64,000 nt of DNA from an uncultured Chloracidobacterium sp. (GCA_936914845.1 CAKZGE010000009.1:56500-120499); one strand, 5' to 3'; numbered from the stretch's first letter, positions 1 to 7,887 are shown. A program made the numbers and translations. The notes: generated from the letters alone by a model not told the origin.

Positions 1-199
1 ATTTTTTGCCGCCCAAATTCAAATCAACGATTGAGCTTTCGATTCTTTCAATCGCGCCGTCGTGAAAGACGGACAGCCGACGATTCGGGATGTCGAAATC
101 GAGATTCTTTATTTCCGAAATTCCGTCGAGCTTTATCCTGATCAGATTTTCTTCGGACGGGCAATCCATCTTCGAAATTTCAAAAGTCGTTTTCTCCAT
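1..199 (-). CDS. Cation transporter, N-terminal HMA-like domain (partial)
   Basis: The gene starts with ATG at 199 and runs off the left edge, so only 66 residues are visible. The start lies 7 bp after the stop of the repressor gene, so the two are probably cotranscribed. The visible part contains M-D-C-P-S-E-E in the place where heavy-metal-associated (HMA) domains carry GMxCxxC, so one of the two metal cysteines is replaced by Ser. From memory, proteins that begin this way are cation transporters in which a CDF-type membrane domain follows; that part lies outside the window. The function is inferred from this start and from the metal-resistance neighbourhood. Confidence 0.6.
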   Translation of the reverse strand, partial: MEKTTFEISKMDCPSEENLIRIKLDGISEIKNLDFDIPNRRLSVFHDGAIERIESSIVDLNLGGKK

Positions 200-206
200 A
201 TTCGCT

Positions 207-584
207 TTACAAAAGTTCTTCGACGTGCCGAAAGCCTTCGTCCAAAAGATGGGCGATGTGGTCATCGTCAAGAGTGTAATAAGCGATTTTCCCTTCGCGG
301 CGGAATTTGACGAGTTTCATTTGCCGCAGCGTTCTCAAAGAGTGCGAAACGGCTGATTGCGAAACGCCCAAAAGATTGGCGATGTCGCAAACGCACAACT
401 CTTCTTTTGATAGCGCAAACGCGATTTTGATGCGCGTCGAATCGCCTAAAATTTTGAAAGTTTCGGCAAGCAGCGAAACCGTTTCCGCCGATTTCATAGC
501 CTTTCGCACGATTTTTACTTTTTGTTCGTCAACAAATTGGATTTCACAAGCATCATTAACGGTTTGCATTGCTTTTACACTCAT
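207..584 (-). CDS. cadC: CadC/SmtB-type metal-sensing repressor (ArsR family)
   Basis: This is a 125-residue winged-helix repressor that should leave DNA when it binds a thiophilic or borderline metal. ELCVCD at residues 62-67 gives the Cys pair (C64, C66) of the CadC alpha-3N site, and N-terminal C13 matches CadC C7, but the residue matching CadC C11 is Phe. The C-terminal helix keeps a complete SmtB alpha-5 set: D107, H109, H120 and E123. The recognition helix is around SQSAVSHSLRTLRQ (75-88). It sits between the ZIP gene and the HMA transporter on the same strand. The 108-bp gap upstream may hold its own promoter (TTGACG with an 18-bp spacer to ATTAAT on the minus strand), which is weak. 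Confidence 0.92.
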   Translation of the reverse strand: MSVKAMQTVNDACEIQFVDEQKVKIVRKAMKSAETVSLLAETFKILGDSTRIKIAFALSKEELCVCDIANLLGVSQSAVSHSLRTLRQMKLVKFRREGKIAYYTLDDDHIAHLLDEGFRHVEELL

Positions 585-692
585 ATTTTCTCCCTTAGTT
601 ATCTCGACGATTCGCTAAGATTTTCACCACGCGCGGTTTTTAGATTAATTCAAATTGTATATCTAAGCGTCAATTATACCGGATGCCAGCAG

Positions 693-2222
693 CTATCCGT
701 TCGCCGATTTTTTGTGTCGCCGACTCCCCGAAGCAGCGGCACTGCGCCTTTTTCTGCGCCAGACTGCCAGCCCCGTCAACATCATAATAAACGGCACGCC
801 GGCAATGGCTCGACGCGCTTTTTCGGTCGCGTCAAGCACGCTCTTGTATTTATTTTCGAGTTCATCTTTTGGAACATTTGGGTCGCCGGAAACGGCGACA
901 AATGCGCTTAAAGTGTCGTTGAGCGAATCGAAAACACCTTTGTCGCGCAGCAGTTTTTGCAGCGCGAGCGCGTCCGGTTCGCTGCCTTCGAGTAATTCGT
1001 GCTGCGGGTGTCCGGCGTGTTTTCCGGCGCGATTGATGTCGAGCGCGGGATTCGGTCCCTGAAGCCCAACGCCGCGCTCGTGCAGAAGTTTCGACGTGCG
1101 AACGTGACCTTCTAAAACCGTCAGCGCACCGACGGCATTGACTTCATCGGTCAGCGCCTCGATTGCCGAATCGCCACTGCCGCCGGCTTTGACATTGACG
1201 GCGACGGTCGAGCTTTGCCCGCGCTCATCAACTAAAGTGTATTTGCCTTCGCCGCCCGTAACTTTGACGGTTACGCTTTTTCCCGGCGGCACGACTATCT
1301 CGCCGACGAACATTCCGTTGCCTTCAAAAACAAGTGGGGCGATTGTATCGTCGTTCTTTATCGTTACCGTCTGCCCGCGCTCGACGCTGATGCTCGAAGG
1401 CTCGCCTTGGCGATTGGCAAAACGAATCGTCGAACCGCCGTTATTGCTTGCGGCAATGCTCGGCGCGGGCTGAACGAATTTGGTGACGAGTTCCGTGCCG
1501 AAGCCGAGCAGCAACCCGGCAGCGAGCGCGGTTATCGCCGCGACGGTTCCGAGCGTTGCAAAACGAATACGCAATAACTCTCGCGTCACATAGACGAGCG
1601 AGCCGACGGCAAGCGAGAGAAACAGCAACTCGACAAACGGATTGACCCAGATTCCGCCGATTATAGAGCCGAGAACCGTCGGACCGCCGGCAATAAGCCC
1701 GAGCCAGAAAAGTCTTCCCCAGCCGACTTCGCGTCCGGCAAGCGGCGCGGCGATGCCGAAGCCTTCTGTCGCGTTATGCAGCGCGAAACCGACGACCAAA
1801 ACTGTTCCGAGAGCCGCAGCGCCGCCCGCGAACGATTGCCCGATTGCCAATCCTTCGGCGAAGTTGTGCAGCCCGATGCCGATGGCTATCATCGTGGCGA
1901 TGGAAAGCGCGTCGGCTCCGGCTTCTCTTTTTTGCCCGCGCCGCTCTTCGATCCACGCCAAGCCGATCAGACCGGCGGCAAACCCTGCGACCAGAATTAA
2001 AATTTTCGAGAGCGCCGCGCCGAAAGTGTCGGCTTGAACGCTGACCTCGACCGATTCCATCGCCTGGTAGCCGACTTCGATGACCAGGAAAAGCAGCACG
2101 CCGGCTGAGGCGAGCGCGAGCGTCCCGCGCAGTTTTTCCGACGCGCCGCGCCACCGCGCAATCGGCAAGCCTAAAAAAATCGTGATTCCGGCGATTGCGC
2201 CGAGTATTATGTTAATTGGCAT
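693..2222 (-). CDS. ZIP-family metal transporter with extra C-terminal domains
   Basis: The protein has 509 residues, about twice a usual bacterial ZIP. Residues 1 to about 245 form the ZIP membrane domain; two His/Glu metal-site motifs are visible, HNFAEG at 119-124 and HNATEG at 149-154. ZIP proteins move Zn, Fe or related ions into the cytoplasm or out of a compartment. After the membrane part comes a beta-rich stretch (about 260-345) that resembles a cupredoxin-like fold but lacks a clear Cys/His/Met copper site. A helical region follows, then a final hydrophobic segment and a run of Arg/Lys near residue 490. The role of the extra part is unknown. A 31-bp inverted repeat lies 71-101 bp upstream of the start. 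Confidence 0.85.
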   Translation of the reverse strand: MPINIILGAIAGITIFLGLPIARWRGASEKLRGTLALASAGVLLFLVIEVGYQAMESVEVSVQADTFGAALSKILILVAGFAAGLIGLAWIEERRGQKREAGADALSIATMIAIGIGLHNFAEGLAIGQSFAGGAAALGTVLVVGFALHNATEGFGIAAPLAGREVGWGRLFWLGLIAGGPTVLGSIIGGIWVNPFVELLFLSLAVGSLVYVTRELLRIRFATLGTVAAITALAAGLLLGFGTELVTKFVQPAPSIAASNNGGSTIRFANRQGEPSSISVERGQTVTIKNDDTIAPLVFEGNGMFVGEIVVPPGKSVTVKVTGGEGKYTLVDERGQSSTVAVNVKAGGSGDSAIEALTDEVNAVGALTVLEGHVRTSKLLHERGVGLQGPNPALDINRAGKHAGHPQHELLEGSEPDALALQKLLRDKGVFDSLNDTLSAFVAVSGDPNVPKDELENKYKSVLDATEKARRAIAGVPFIMMLTGLAVWRRKRRSAAASGSRRHKKSANG

Positions 2223-2292
2223 TTATAATGACCCTTTTTGAATCCTTTCGCTTTATAAAATATGACATTCCCTTCTGATAATTGATGCTAAT

Positions 2293-2323
2293 CTAATTGA
2301 AATTAACTTTCAATTTCAATTAG
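2293..2323. promoter_or_regulatory. Perfect 12-bp inverted repeat upstream of the ZIP gene
   Basis: CTAATTGAAATT and AATTTCAATTAG are exact reverse complements separated by 7 bases. Inside it is TTGAAATTAACTTTCAA (2297-2313), which fits the 7-1-7 layout of Fur-family boxes and matches 15 of 17 bases of a site at 47580-47596. The position suits a repressor of ZIP transcription. No binding protein is identified, so the Fur/Zur link is inference. Confidence 0.5.
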
Positions 2324-2546
2324 AGAAAAATAACTTTTTCAAATTTCAATAACCTTTTTAAGAGTTACTGAGCTTCCGTATCTAGTAAAATAAAGTGATG
2401 CTCGTTATTAATTGAGTTGCGGTCAGCGTTTTCTAAGGCAACCCTCTAAATTTTATCTTCCGCAGTTTGAAAGGAACATACGGTGTAGCGATGGTAGCGA
2501 AATGCCGGGATTATTGTGAATTCGATTCCGTTTGATAATACTTGCC

Positions 2547-2589
2547 TTGACATTTATATTCCTCTGCTTATATGAACAAGCGTTCAGAT
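2547..2589 (+). promoter_or_regulatory. Promoter with overlapping SmtB/CadC/CzrA-type operator
   Basis: TTGACA (2547-2552) is followed after 16 bases by TATATG (2569-2574). The sequence ATATGAACAAGCGTTCAGAT (2570-2589) covers the -10 box and the likely start. Its TGAAC..GTTCA arms match the 12-2-12 operators of SmtB, CzrA and CadC, so repression without metal would be direct. On the plus strand no gene follows; transcription would run antisense into the end of the metal operon. The palindrome could also serve minus-strand transcription toward the ZIP gene, but no good minus-strand promoter was found. Confidence 0.6.
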
Positions 2590-2676
2590 GAAAACTTCAG
2601 ATTACTGCAAATAATTGCCCCGGTCAAAGCGGTCTGTTTATATTTTCGCGCTTTGATGGTCTAATTCAACTGGAAT

Positions 2677-2877
2677 TTACTTTGTATTCTTGGATTCACT
2701 ACCCGACTCCTTTTCGGAAGTTCCGAAATGATTTTCGATGTCTGCGTTGCTAATGACATGGACTCCGAAAATTTCTTCTACCGCGTCGCCGGATTTTCCT
2801 ACTTTTCCTTTATCCGACACGGACGCTTTTTTGATCGGCTTTTTAATTTTTCTTTCTTTCGATTTCTTTATTTTCAT
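2677..2877 (-). CDS. Small Lys-rich hypothetical protein
   Basis: This 66-residue frame has a strongly basic N-terminal third (MKIKKSKERKIKKPIKK) and an acidic, Ser-rich end. It starts 8 bp after the stop of the metal ATPase gene, which makes translation as the last gene of that operon likely. There is no Cys pair, membrane segment or recognised domain. No function can be assigned. Confidence 0.5.
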   Translation of the reverse strand: MKIKKSKERKIKKPIKKASVSDKGKVGKSGDAVEEIFGVHVISNADIENHFGTSEKESGSESKNTK

Positions 2878-2885
2878 TATTTATT

Positions 2886-4805
2886 TCACTTGAAGTTCAA
2901 CAACCGTAAGCTATTCAAAATCACCAGCACGGTCACGCCGACATCGGCGAAAATCGCCAGTGCCAGACTGCTCAAACCGAAAACTGCCAAGACGACGAAA
3001 ACTATTTTCGTGGCAACGGCGAATGCGGTGTTGATTTTAATTGTCGAAATAGTTCGCTTACCCAAACGAACCAGATAAGGAATCAATTCCAGCCGGTCAT
3101 TTAAGATTGCAATCGAAGCCGCTTCAATCGCCGTGTCCGAGCCAGCCGCGCCCATCGCAATGCCGACCGACGAGAGGGCGAGCGCGGGCGCGTCGTTTAC
3201 GCCGTCGCCGACCATCGCCGTTGCGCCGTATTTCGCTAAAAGCTCTCGAATCGCGTCGGCTTTGTGTTCGGGCAGCATCTCGGCTTTGACTTCCGTGATG
3301 CCGACTTCTTTTGCGACCAGCATCGCCGGAGCGCGATTATCTCCGGTCAGCATCACGGTTTCGATTCCGAGCGTCCGCAGATCGGAAACCGCCTGTTTGC
3401 TTTCAGGCTTGAGTTCGTCGGTCAGCGCGATAACGCCTTCGACACCGCCGTTGCTGCTGATGACGATTGAGGTTTTGCCTTGAGCTTGCAGGGCTTCGAC
3501 CATTTTGACGATTTCGTCCTGAACGTCGTGTTCTTCCGAGATGAAAGGCAATTTACCAATACAGTGATGCGAGTCGTAGCAGACGACGCAATCGGCTTTC
3601 GCTCCCTTGCCCATCACGGCTTGAAAGTTTTCGACCGCGTGAATTTCGATTCTTTCCTCGCTGGCGGCGGTAACAATCGCCTGGGCGAGCGGGTGTTCCG
3701 AATATCTTTCGATTCCCGCCGAACACGCCAGCAGATGCTCGCGCGAAGTTTCGCCGAACGGCAGAACGTCAGTTACTTTCGGTTTGCCGTAGGTCAAAGT
3801 GCGGGTTTTGTCCATTGCGACGGCTTTGATTTGCCCGATGGCTTCGATGTATTTGCCGCCTTTTACCAACGCGCCTTTGGCGGAAGCGTTGCCTATTGCC
3901 GCATAAATCGAAATCGGCGTGGAGATGACCAGAGCGCACGGACAGGCGATAACCAGAATCGTAATCGCCTGCTCGAACCAGGGATTAAAAGGTTGACCGA
4001 AAACAAGCGTCGGAACGGCGACGAGTAAAGTGGCGATAACGATGATTGACGGCGTGTAGTAACCGGCGAAAGTTTCGATAAACTTCTGCGTTTCGGCTTT
4101 TGTTTTGGTCGCCGCAAAAGTCGTTTCGATAATTTTCGCCAAGGTCGAATCTTTAGCGGTTTTCAAAACGCGGGCTTCCAAATAGCCCTGCATATTGAGT
4201 GTTCCGGCAAAAACCATATCGCCGGTGTGTTTGTCGCGCGGGAGCGGTTCGCCCGTGATGGTTGATTCGTCCACACTCGACGCGCCGGTTAAAATTTCCG
4301 CGTCGAGCGCAATCATATCCGATGGCTTGATAACGAGAACGTCGCCAATTTTTATATCTTCGAGCTTCGTTTCCCGTTCGCCGTTTTCGCTTTTCACCAA
4401 AGCGGTTTTCGGCGTGCGGTCAACCAGTGCCTGCAAAGCCGATTTACTCGACTGAATGCCGAACTTTTCGAGTCGCTCGCCCAGAGAGAAAAGCACGATG
4501 ACGACCGCCGCTTCCTCGTATTCGCCGAGGTAAAACGCGCCCACCATCGCAATCACCATCAGAAGATTGATGCTGCGAAAATTTAATTTGGCGAGAGCCT
4601 TCAAACCGTTCCAAATCGTGCGCCAACCGACCGCCAAAATGATCGCGGCGAAAAACGGCGCGGCGACGTTTCTCGGCAACTGCCTGCCTGTCAGCGAGAG
4701 AAATTCAAACACGGCGACGACCGCGACGCTGGCAATCAGCCACAGAAATTTGCGGTCTTGCCAGAGACCGCTGGTTTTACTTTCAATCTTTACCAAATCA
4801 CTCAT
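2886..4805 (-). CDS. P1B-type heavy-metal-exporting ATPase, DKTGT altered to DKTRT
   Basis: This pump should export Zn/Cd/Pb-type ions through the inner membrane. The metal-site motif CPC is at 288-290, and the actuator TGE, HP signature (SEHPLAQA) and hinge GDGVNDAP are present. There is no N-terminal HMA domain. The phosphorylation motif reads D332-K-T-R-T instead of the nearly invariant DKTGT; the Arg codon CGC lies at 3801-3803 and differs from Gly GGC by one base. The frame extends to a TTG at 4832, but the ATG at 4805 (MSDLVK) is the more natural start; it gives 639 residues. It is followed closely by the Lys-rich small gene. If the Arg is real, pumping may be lost. Confidence 0.9.
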   Translation of the reverse strand: MSDLVKIESKTSGLWQDRKFLWLIASVAVVAVFEFLSLTGRQLPRNVAAPFFAAIILAVGWRTIWNGLKALAKLNFRSINLLMVIAMVGAFYLGEYEEAAVVIVLFSLGERLEKFGIQSSKSALQALVDRTPKTALVKSENGERETKLEDIKIGDVLVIKPSDMIALDAEILTGASSVDESTITGEPLPRDKHTGDMVFAGTLNMQGYLEARVLKTAKDSTLAKIIETTFAATKTKAETQKFIETFAGYYTPSIIVIATLLVAVPTLVFGQPFNPWFEQAITILVIACPCALVISTPISIYAAIGNASAKGALVKGGKYIEAIGQIKAVAMDKTRTLTYGKPKVTDVLPFGETSREHLLACSAGIERYSEHPLAQAIVTAASEERIEIHAVENFQAVMGKGAKADCVVCYDSHHCIGKLPFISEEHDVQDEIVKMVEALQAQGKTSIVISSNGGVEGVIALTDELKPESKQAVSDLRTLGIETVMLTGDNRAPAMLVAKEVGITEVKAEMLPEHKADAIRELLAKYGATAMVGDGVNDAPALALSSVGIAMGAAGSDTAIEAASIAILNDRLELIPYLVRLGKRTISTIKINTAFAVATKIVFVVLAVFGLSSLALAIFADVGVTVLVILNSLRLLNFK

Positions 4806-4848
4806 AAAAATATCTCGGAAGACGATTTCCAAACGGCGGCGAATCTAC

Positions 4849-5151
4849 TCAAATTTTTCGGATTGCCGGTCTGATTTTGTTAATTGATCGGCTGATTTTT
4901 TCACGAATCAACGCCCAGAAATTCGACCGCGCCAGTTCGTAATCGGGCGGCGACGTTTCCCGTAATTCGGCGGGCGTTTTATCGAGCGCGTGGTAACGCG
5001 ATAAAACCTTGTCCCAAAGAAAATCGTCACTGAAAACAATGCTTTTAATTTGCTTGAGCCGGATGTCGGTTATCTTTTTCGGGCGAAAACTTCTATGCGA
5101 TTCGTCAGTAAAATGATTCCAATATTGTAATTTTTTCTCTTGGCTGATCAT
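4849..5151 (-). CDS. Hypothetical protein, 100 residues
   Basis: The start codon overlaps the stop of the DsbA-like gene by 4 bp (ATGA), the usual sign of translational coupling. The protein is basic, rich in Arg/Lys and aromatic residues, and has no signal peptide or membrane segment. No domain is recognised. Because it lies inside the metal operon it may be an accessory factor, but nothing in the sequence shows what it does. Confidence 0.6.
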   Translation of the reverse strand: MISQEKKLQYWNHFTDESHRSFRPKKITDIRLKQIKSIVFSDDFLWDKVLSRYHALDKTPAELRETSPPDYELARSNFWALIREKISRSINKIRPAIRKI

Positions 5152-5831
5152 TTCAATTCCTCGTCAATCAAGGACTTCAAATCAGCTTCGCCGATTCGCG
5201 CGAGTTTCCTGCCGCCCACGAAAAACGTCGGAGTCTGCCGCACGCCCAAAGATTGTCCGTCTTTTTTGTCGCGCTCGATTTTCGCGGCGTAGCGGTTTGC
5301 GGCGAACGCGCCGTCCATTTTGTTCATATCAAGCCCCAATTCCGTCGCATATTTTCTGAAAAGCGCGTTGATGTCGGCTGGCGCGCCCGCTTGCGGTCCG
5401 TGTTTCGTTCCCCATTCGGGTTGTCGCTGGAAAAGCATTTCCTGCGCCTGCCAGTATTTGCCCTGCTCGCCAGCCGCTTCGGTGAAAGTCGCGGCGGAGA
5501 GCGAGTTCGGATGAAGCGGCATATATCTGGCGACGAGACGGATTTTGCCGTCGTAATCTTTGAGAATCTTTTTGACGATTGGATGAAAAGCGGCGCACGA
5601 TTCGCATTCCGGGTCATAGAATTCGACGACCGTGACGGGCGCGTCCGCCGCGCCCAAAGTCGCGCTGTCGGGGCGCACCAGATTTTCGGCGGTCGCCGCC
5701 TGTTTGTTGGTATTGCCGCCGGTCGTTACCCGTTCGCTTTGAATCGAACTCCGGTAGTAGTTTGCGCCGGCAATGGCGGCGATGACGACGACGATTACAA
5801 TCGCGCCTAAAATTTTAATTTCCTTTCTCAT
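5148..5831 (-). CDS. DsbA-family thiol-disulfide oxidoreductase
   Basis: The protein has 227 residues with an N-terminal membrane anchor (about 7-24) and a thioredoxin fold in the periplasm. The redox pair is C76-E-S-C79 after VTVVEFYDPE, and the cis-Pro loop is QTPTFFVGG. It belongs to the DsbA/BdbD group that puts disulfides into exported proteins. The DsbB-like gene lies only 4 bp upstream, so the two form a donor and reoxidase pair. Their place in a metal operon suggests protection or maturation of envelope proteins whose thiols are hit by soft metals; that is inference. Confidence 0.88.
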   Translation of the reverse strand: MRKEIKILGAIVIVVVIAAIAGANYYRSSIQSERVTTGGNTNKQAATAENLVRPDSATLGAADAPVTVVEFYDPECESCAAFHPIVKKILKDYDGKIRLVARYMPLHPNSLSAATFTEAAGEQGKYWQAQEMLFQRQPEWGTKHGPQAGAPADINALFRKYATELGLDMNKMDGAFAANRYAAKIERDKKDGQSLGVRQTPTFFVGGRKLARIGEADLKSLIDEELK

Positions 5832-5835
5832 AAAA

Positions 5836-6291
5836 TTATTTTTCTATTTCTTTTGATTTATAAAGCAGTAAACATAAAGCCAGACCGACGAATGCCGCGA
5901 GAGCCATCAGCGGAATCGTGATAAAACCAAACCATTCGATTTGTCTCGACGTGCAGGAAACGCCTTCCGCGCAGGGCGTGATGCTTTCGGGAATCAAACC
6001 GTAATAAAGCAGATTATGGTAAATCGAAATCGCCAGCCCGATGAGGCAAACGGGCAGAGCGTAATTTTTCATTCGGCTGCCGTCGCGCGTAACGATTCCG
6101 ACACCGATAATAACGACGAGCGGATACATCGCAATCCGCTGATACCAGCACAAAACGCACGGCGGGAGCTGCATCACTTCGCTGAAGAAAAGGCTGCCGG
6201 CGGTGGCGACCAAGGCGATACTCCACGCCAGATACGGCAAGTAATCGGTCGGCTCTGTTTTTCGCAGATTTTTAGTTTGTTCAATGTTCAT
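5836..6291 (-). CDS. DsbB/BdbC-family disulfide bond formation protein
   Basis: This is an inner-membrane quinone-linked protein that should reoxidise the neighbouring DsbA-like protein. With the ATG at 6291 it has 151 residues and four membrane segments. The first redox pair is C45-V-L-C48 before W-Y-Q-R, as in DsbB; the second is in PCAEGVSC. The frame is open to 6369, but the extra 26 residues are polar and unlike the family, and GGAT precedes the 6291 start at a fitting distance. Confidence 0.88.
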   Translation of the reverse strand: MNIEQTKNLRKTEPTDYLPYLAWSIALVATAGSLFFSEVMQLPPCVLCWYQRIAMYPLVVIIGVGIVTRDGSRMKNYALPVCLIGLAISIYHNLLYYGLIPESITPCAEGVSCTSRQIEWFGFITIPLMALAAFVGLALCLLLYKSKEIEK

Positions 6292-6319
6292 CTTTATCCA
6301 CGTTCTGATTCGTAAATTT

Positions 6320-6946
6320 TCATTTCTCGATTTGAAAATGGGCGTAAATAAAACTCTGCTTCGTGTCAAGAGGCGTTTGGTGCTGCTCGCGGAAACTTTG
6401 AAGCAGTCTAAAGTTTTCTCCGAGCGTTTCCTGTAATTCCTTCAAGCCGTATCTTTGAACTTCAAGTCCGCTGCATTTGAGTGCGCCGTCTTCGGCGAAA
6501 GCGGCGATAATAAAATGCCCTTTGTTTTTTAACGCCCGCCGGAGATTTTCCAAATAAAGCTCGCGGTCGCGTTCAGCAGTCAAAAAATGAAAGACGGCGC
6601 GGTCGTGCCACAAATCGAAATGATTTTCCGGTAACGCAACCTGCGTTATATCGGCGGCGACTCAACTGACCGAACCGGCTCTGCCGCCGAGCCTTTGTTT
6701 CGTTTTTTCCAGCGCGTTCGACGAAATATCCAGCACGGTCAGATTCCTGTAACCGCGCTCCAGCAAATCGTCAACCAAAGTTGATGCGCCGCCGCCGATG
6801 TCAATTATCGAAGCGTCCGCCTTTAAACGAGCCGCATCAATCAACGCCAAAGATTTTTGCAGATGCGGCTGAAACCAACTGACCTCGGTCGGCTCTTTAG
6901 TTTCGTAAATACGTTCCCAGTGCTTTTGTTCGTTCATAATTTTCAC
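6320..6946 (-). pseudogene. Class I SAM-dependent methyltransferase with in-frame TGA
   Basis: Two frames, 6946-6662 and 6613-6320, are parts of one gene in the same reading frame of about 208 codons. The N-terminal half carries the SAM-binding motif IDIGGGAS and the motif ending VLDIS; the C-terminal half carries DLWHDRAVFHFL and the later strands of the fold. They are separated only by TGA at 6664-6662, read as ...G-S-V-S-stop-V-A-A-D. In related methyltransferases this place is usually Trp, so TGG has probably become TGA. No frameshift is needed. The substrate is unknown. It sits between dsbB and czcD in the operon. Sequencing error or readthrough remain possible. Confidence 0.8.
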
Positions 6947-6990
6947 CTCGAAATTTTTGCGGAAATTTTATACAAACTAATTCAGTTTAA

Positions 6991-7887
6991 CTATAAATGC
7001 GTTTCGTGTTCGGCGTATCCTTCGCACTCGGTCTGCACCGTGATGTGCGAGATTTTGAAGTTTTCCGTCACAAAATCGTGAACCCGTTTCATCACCGCAT
7101 CGTGCTGATTGTCGCCGGTTATAACCGCGTGGACGCTCATCGCATTCACGCCGGAAGTCAAGCTCCAGACGTGAAGGTCGTGAACGCCCGTCACGCCTTC
7201 GATTTTCGCTAAACTTTCGCGCAGCTTCGGCAAATCAACATCAGCCGGAGTGCCTTCGATCAGAACGCCGACCGCATCTTTTAATAACGCCCAAGTGCGC
7301 GGCAGAATAAACAGACCGATGCCGGCGGAAATCAGCGGGTCGGCGTAATACCAGCCGGTCGTCAGCATTATGATTCCGGCGATAATCACGCCGATAGAGG
7401 TCAGCATATCGGATAAAACTTCAAAATACGCGCCTTTCATATTGAGGCTTTCGCTTGATCCGGCGCGGAGAACGAACATTCCGATAACATTGACGACCAG
7501 CCCGACCGCCGCCACGCCGAGCATCCAGCCGCTCTGGACTTCTGGCGGATTTCTGAAACGCTCGTAGGCTTCATACAGGATGTAAAGCGAAATCAGAATC
7601 AGTACGACGGCATTGGTCATCGCCGCCAAGATTTCAACTCGGTAATATCCGTAAGTTCTCTCGGACGATGCGGGACGTTCGGCAAACCAAATCGCCAGCA
7701 GAGCCAGCCCGACTCCGGCAACATCCGTCAGCATATGCCCGGCATCGGCGAGCAGCGCGAGGCTGCCCGTCCAAAGTCCGCCGACGATTTCGACAATCAA
7801 ATAAAACAGCGTTAGCCCGAAAACGATTGCCAAATTCTTTTTGTTTTTCCCCGCCGCGCTCGTCACGTGACCGTGCGAATCTCCCAT
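6991..7887 (-). CDS. czcD: CzcD-type cation diffusion facilitator
   Basis: This 298-residue, six-helix antiporter exports Zn/Co/Cd from the cytoplasm in exchange for protons. The second membrane segment carries HMLTD (H-x3-D, about 51-55). The fifth carries EVLSD, with Glu where ZitB-type proteins have His; Cupriavidus CzcD has the same Glu, so this is a family trait and not a defect. The end forms the cytoplasmic ferredoxin-like domain (VTGVHDLHVWSLTSG). The N-terminus is His-containing. The role fits the operon: it would feed or supplement the CzcCBA pump. Confidence 0.93.
   Translation of the reverse strand: MGDSHGHVTSAAGKNKKNLAIVFGLTLFYLIVEIVGGLWTGSLALLADAGHMLTDVAGVGLALLAIWFAERPASSERTYGYYRVEILAAMTNAVVLILISLYILYEAYERFRNPPEVQSGWMLGVAAVGLVVNVIGMFVLRAGSSESLNMKGAYFEVLSDMLTSIGVIIAGIIMLTTGWYYADPLISAGIGLFILPRTWALLKDAVGVLIEGTPADVDLPKLRESLAKIEGVTGVHDLHVWSLTSGVNAMSVHAVITGDNQHDAVMKRVHDFVTENFKISHITVQTECEGYAEHETHL

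Larger units (their letters stand above)
2224..2676. other. Intergenic region between ZIP gene and metal operon end
   Basis: This stretch has no convincing gene on either strand. It holds a perfect 12-bp inverted repeat near the ZIP gene and, at the other end, a plus-strand promoter with an overlapping SmtB/CadC-type operator. A further pair, TCAAAGCG and CGCTTTGA, lies between 2622 and 2660 and could form a weak hairpin after the operon, but no T-run follows it. Confidence 0.6.

Noticed and set aside
2728..3078. Plus-strand gene behind the SmtB-type promoter
   Set aside because: The 116-codon frame overlaps the 66-residue gene and the conserved end of the P-type ATPase on the other strand, and its translation has no domain or natural composition.
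6662..6664. TGA read as Trp (changed genetic code)
   Set aside because: Several intact genes in the window end in TGA, some in ATGA overlaps, and Trp codons elsewhere are TGG. A local mutation is simpler.
7370..7450. Loss of the second metal site in CzcD (Glu for His)
   Set aside because: The CzcD of Cupriavidus has Glu at the same place, so this is normal for the subfamily.
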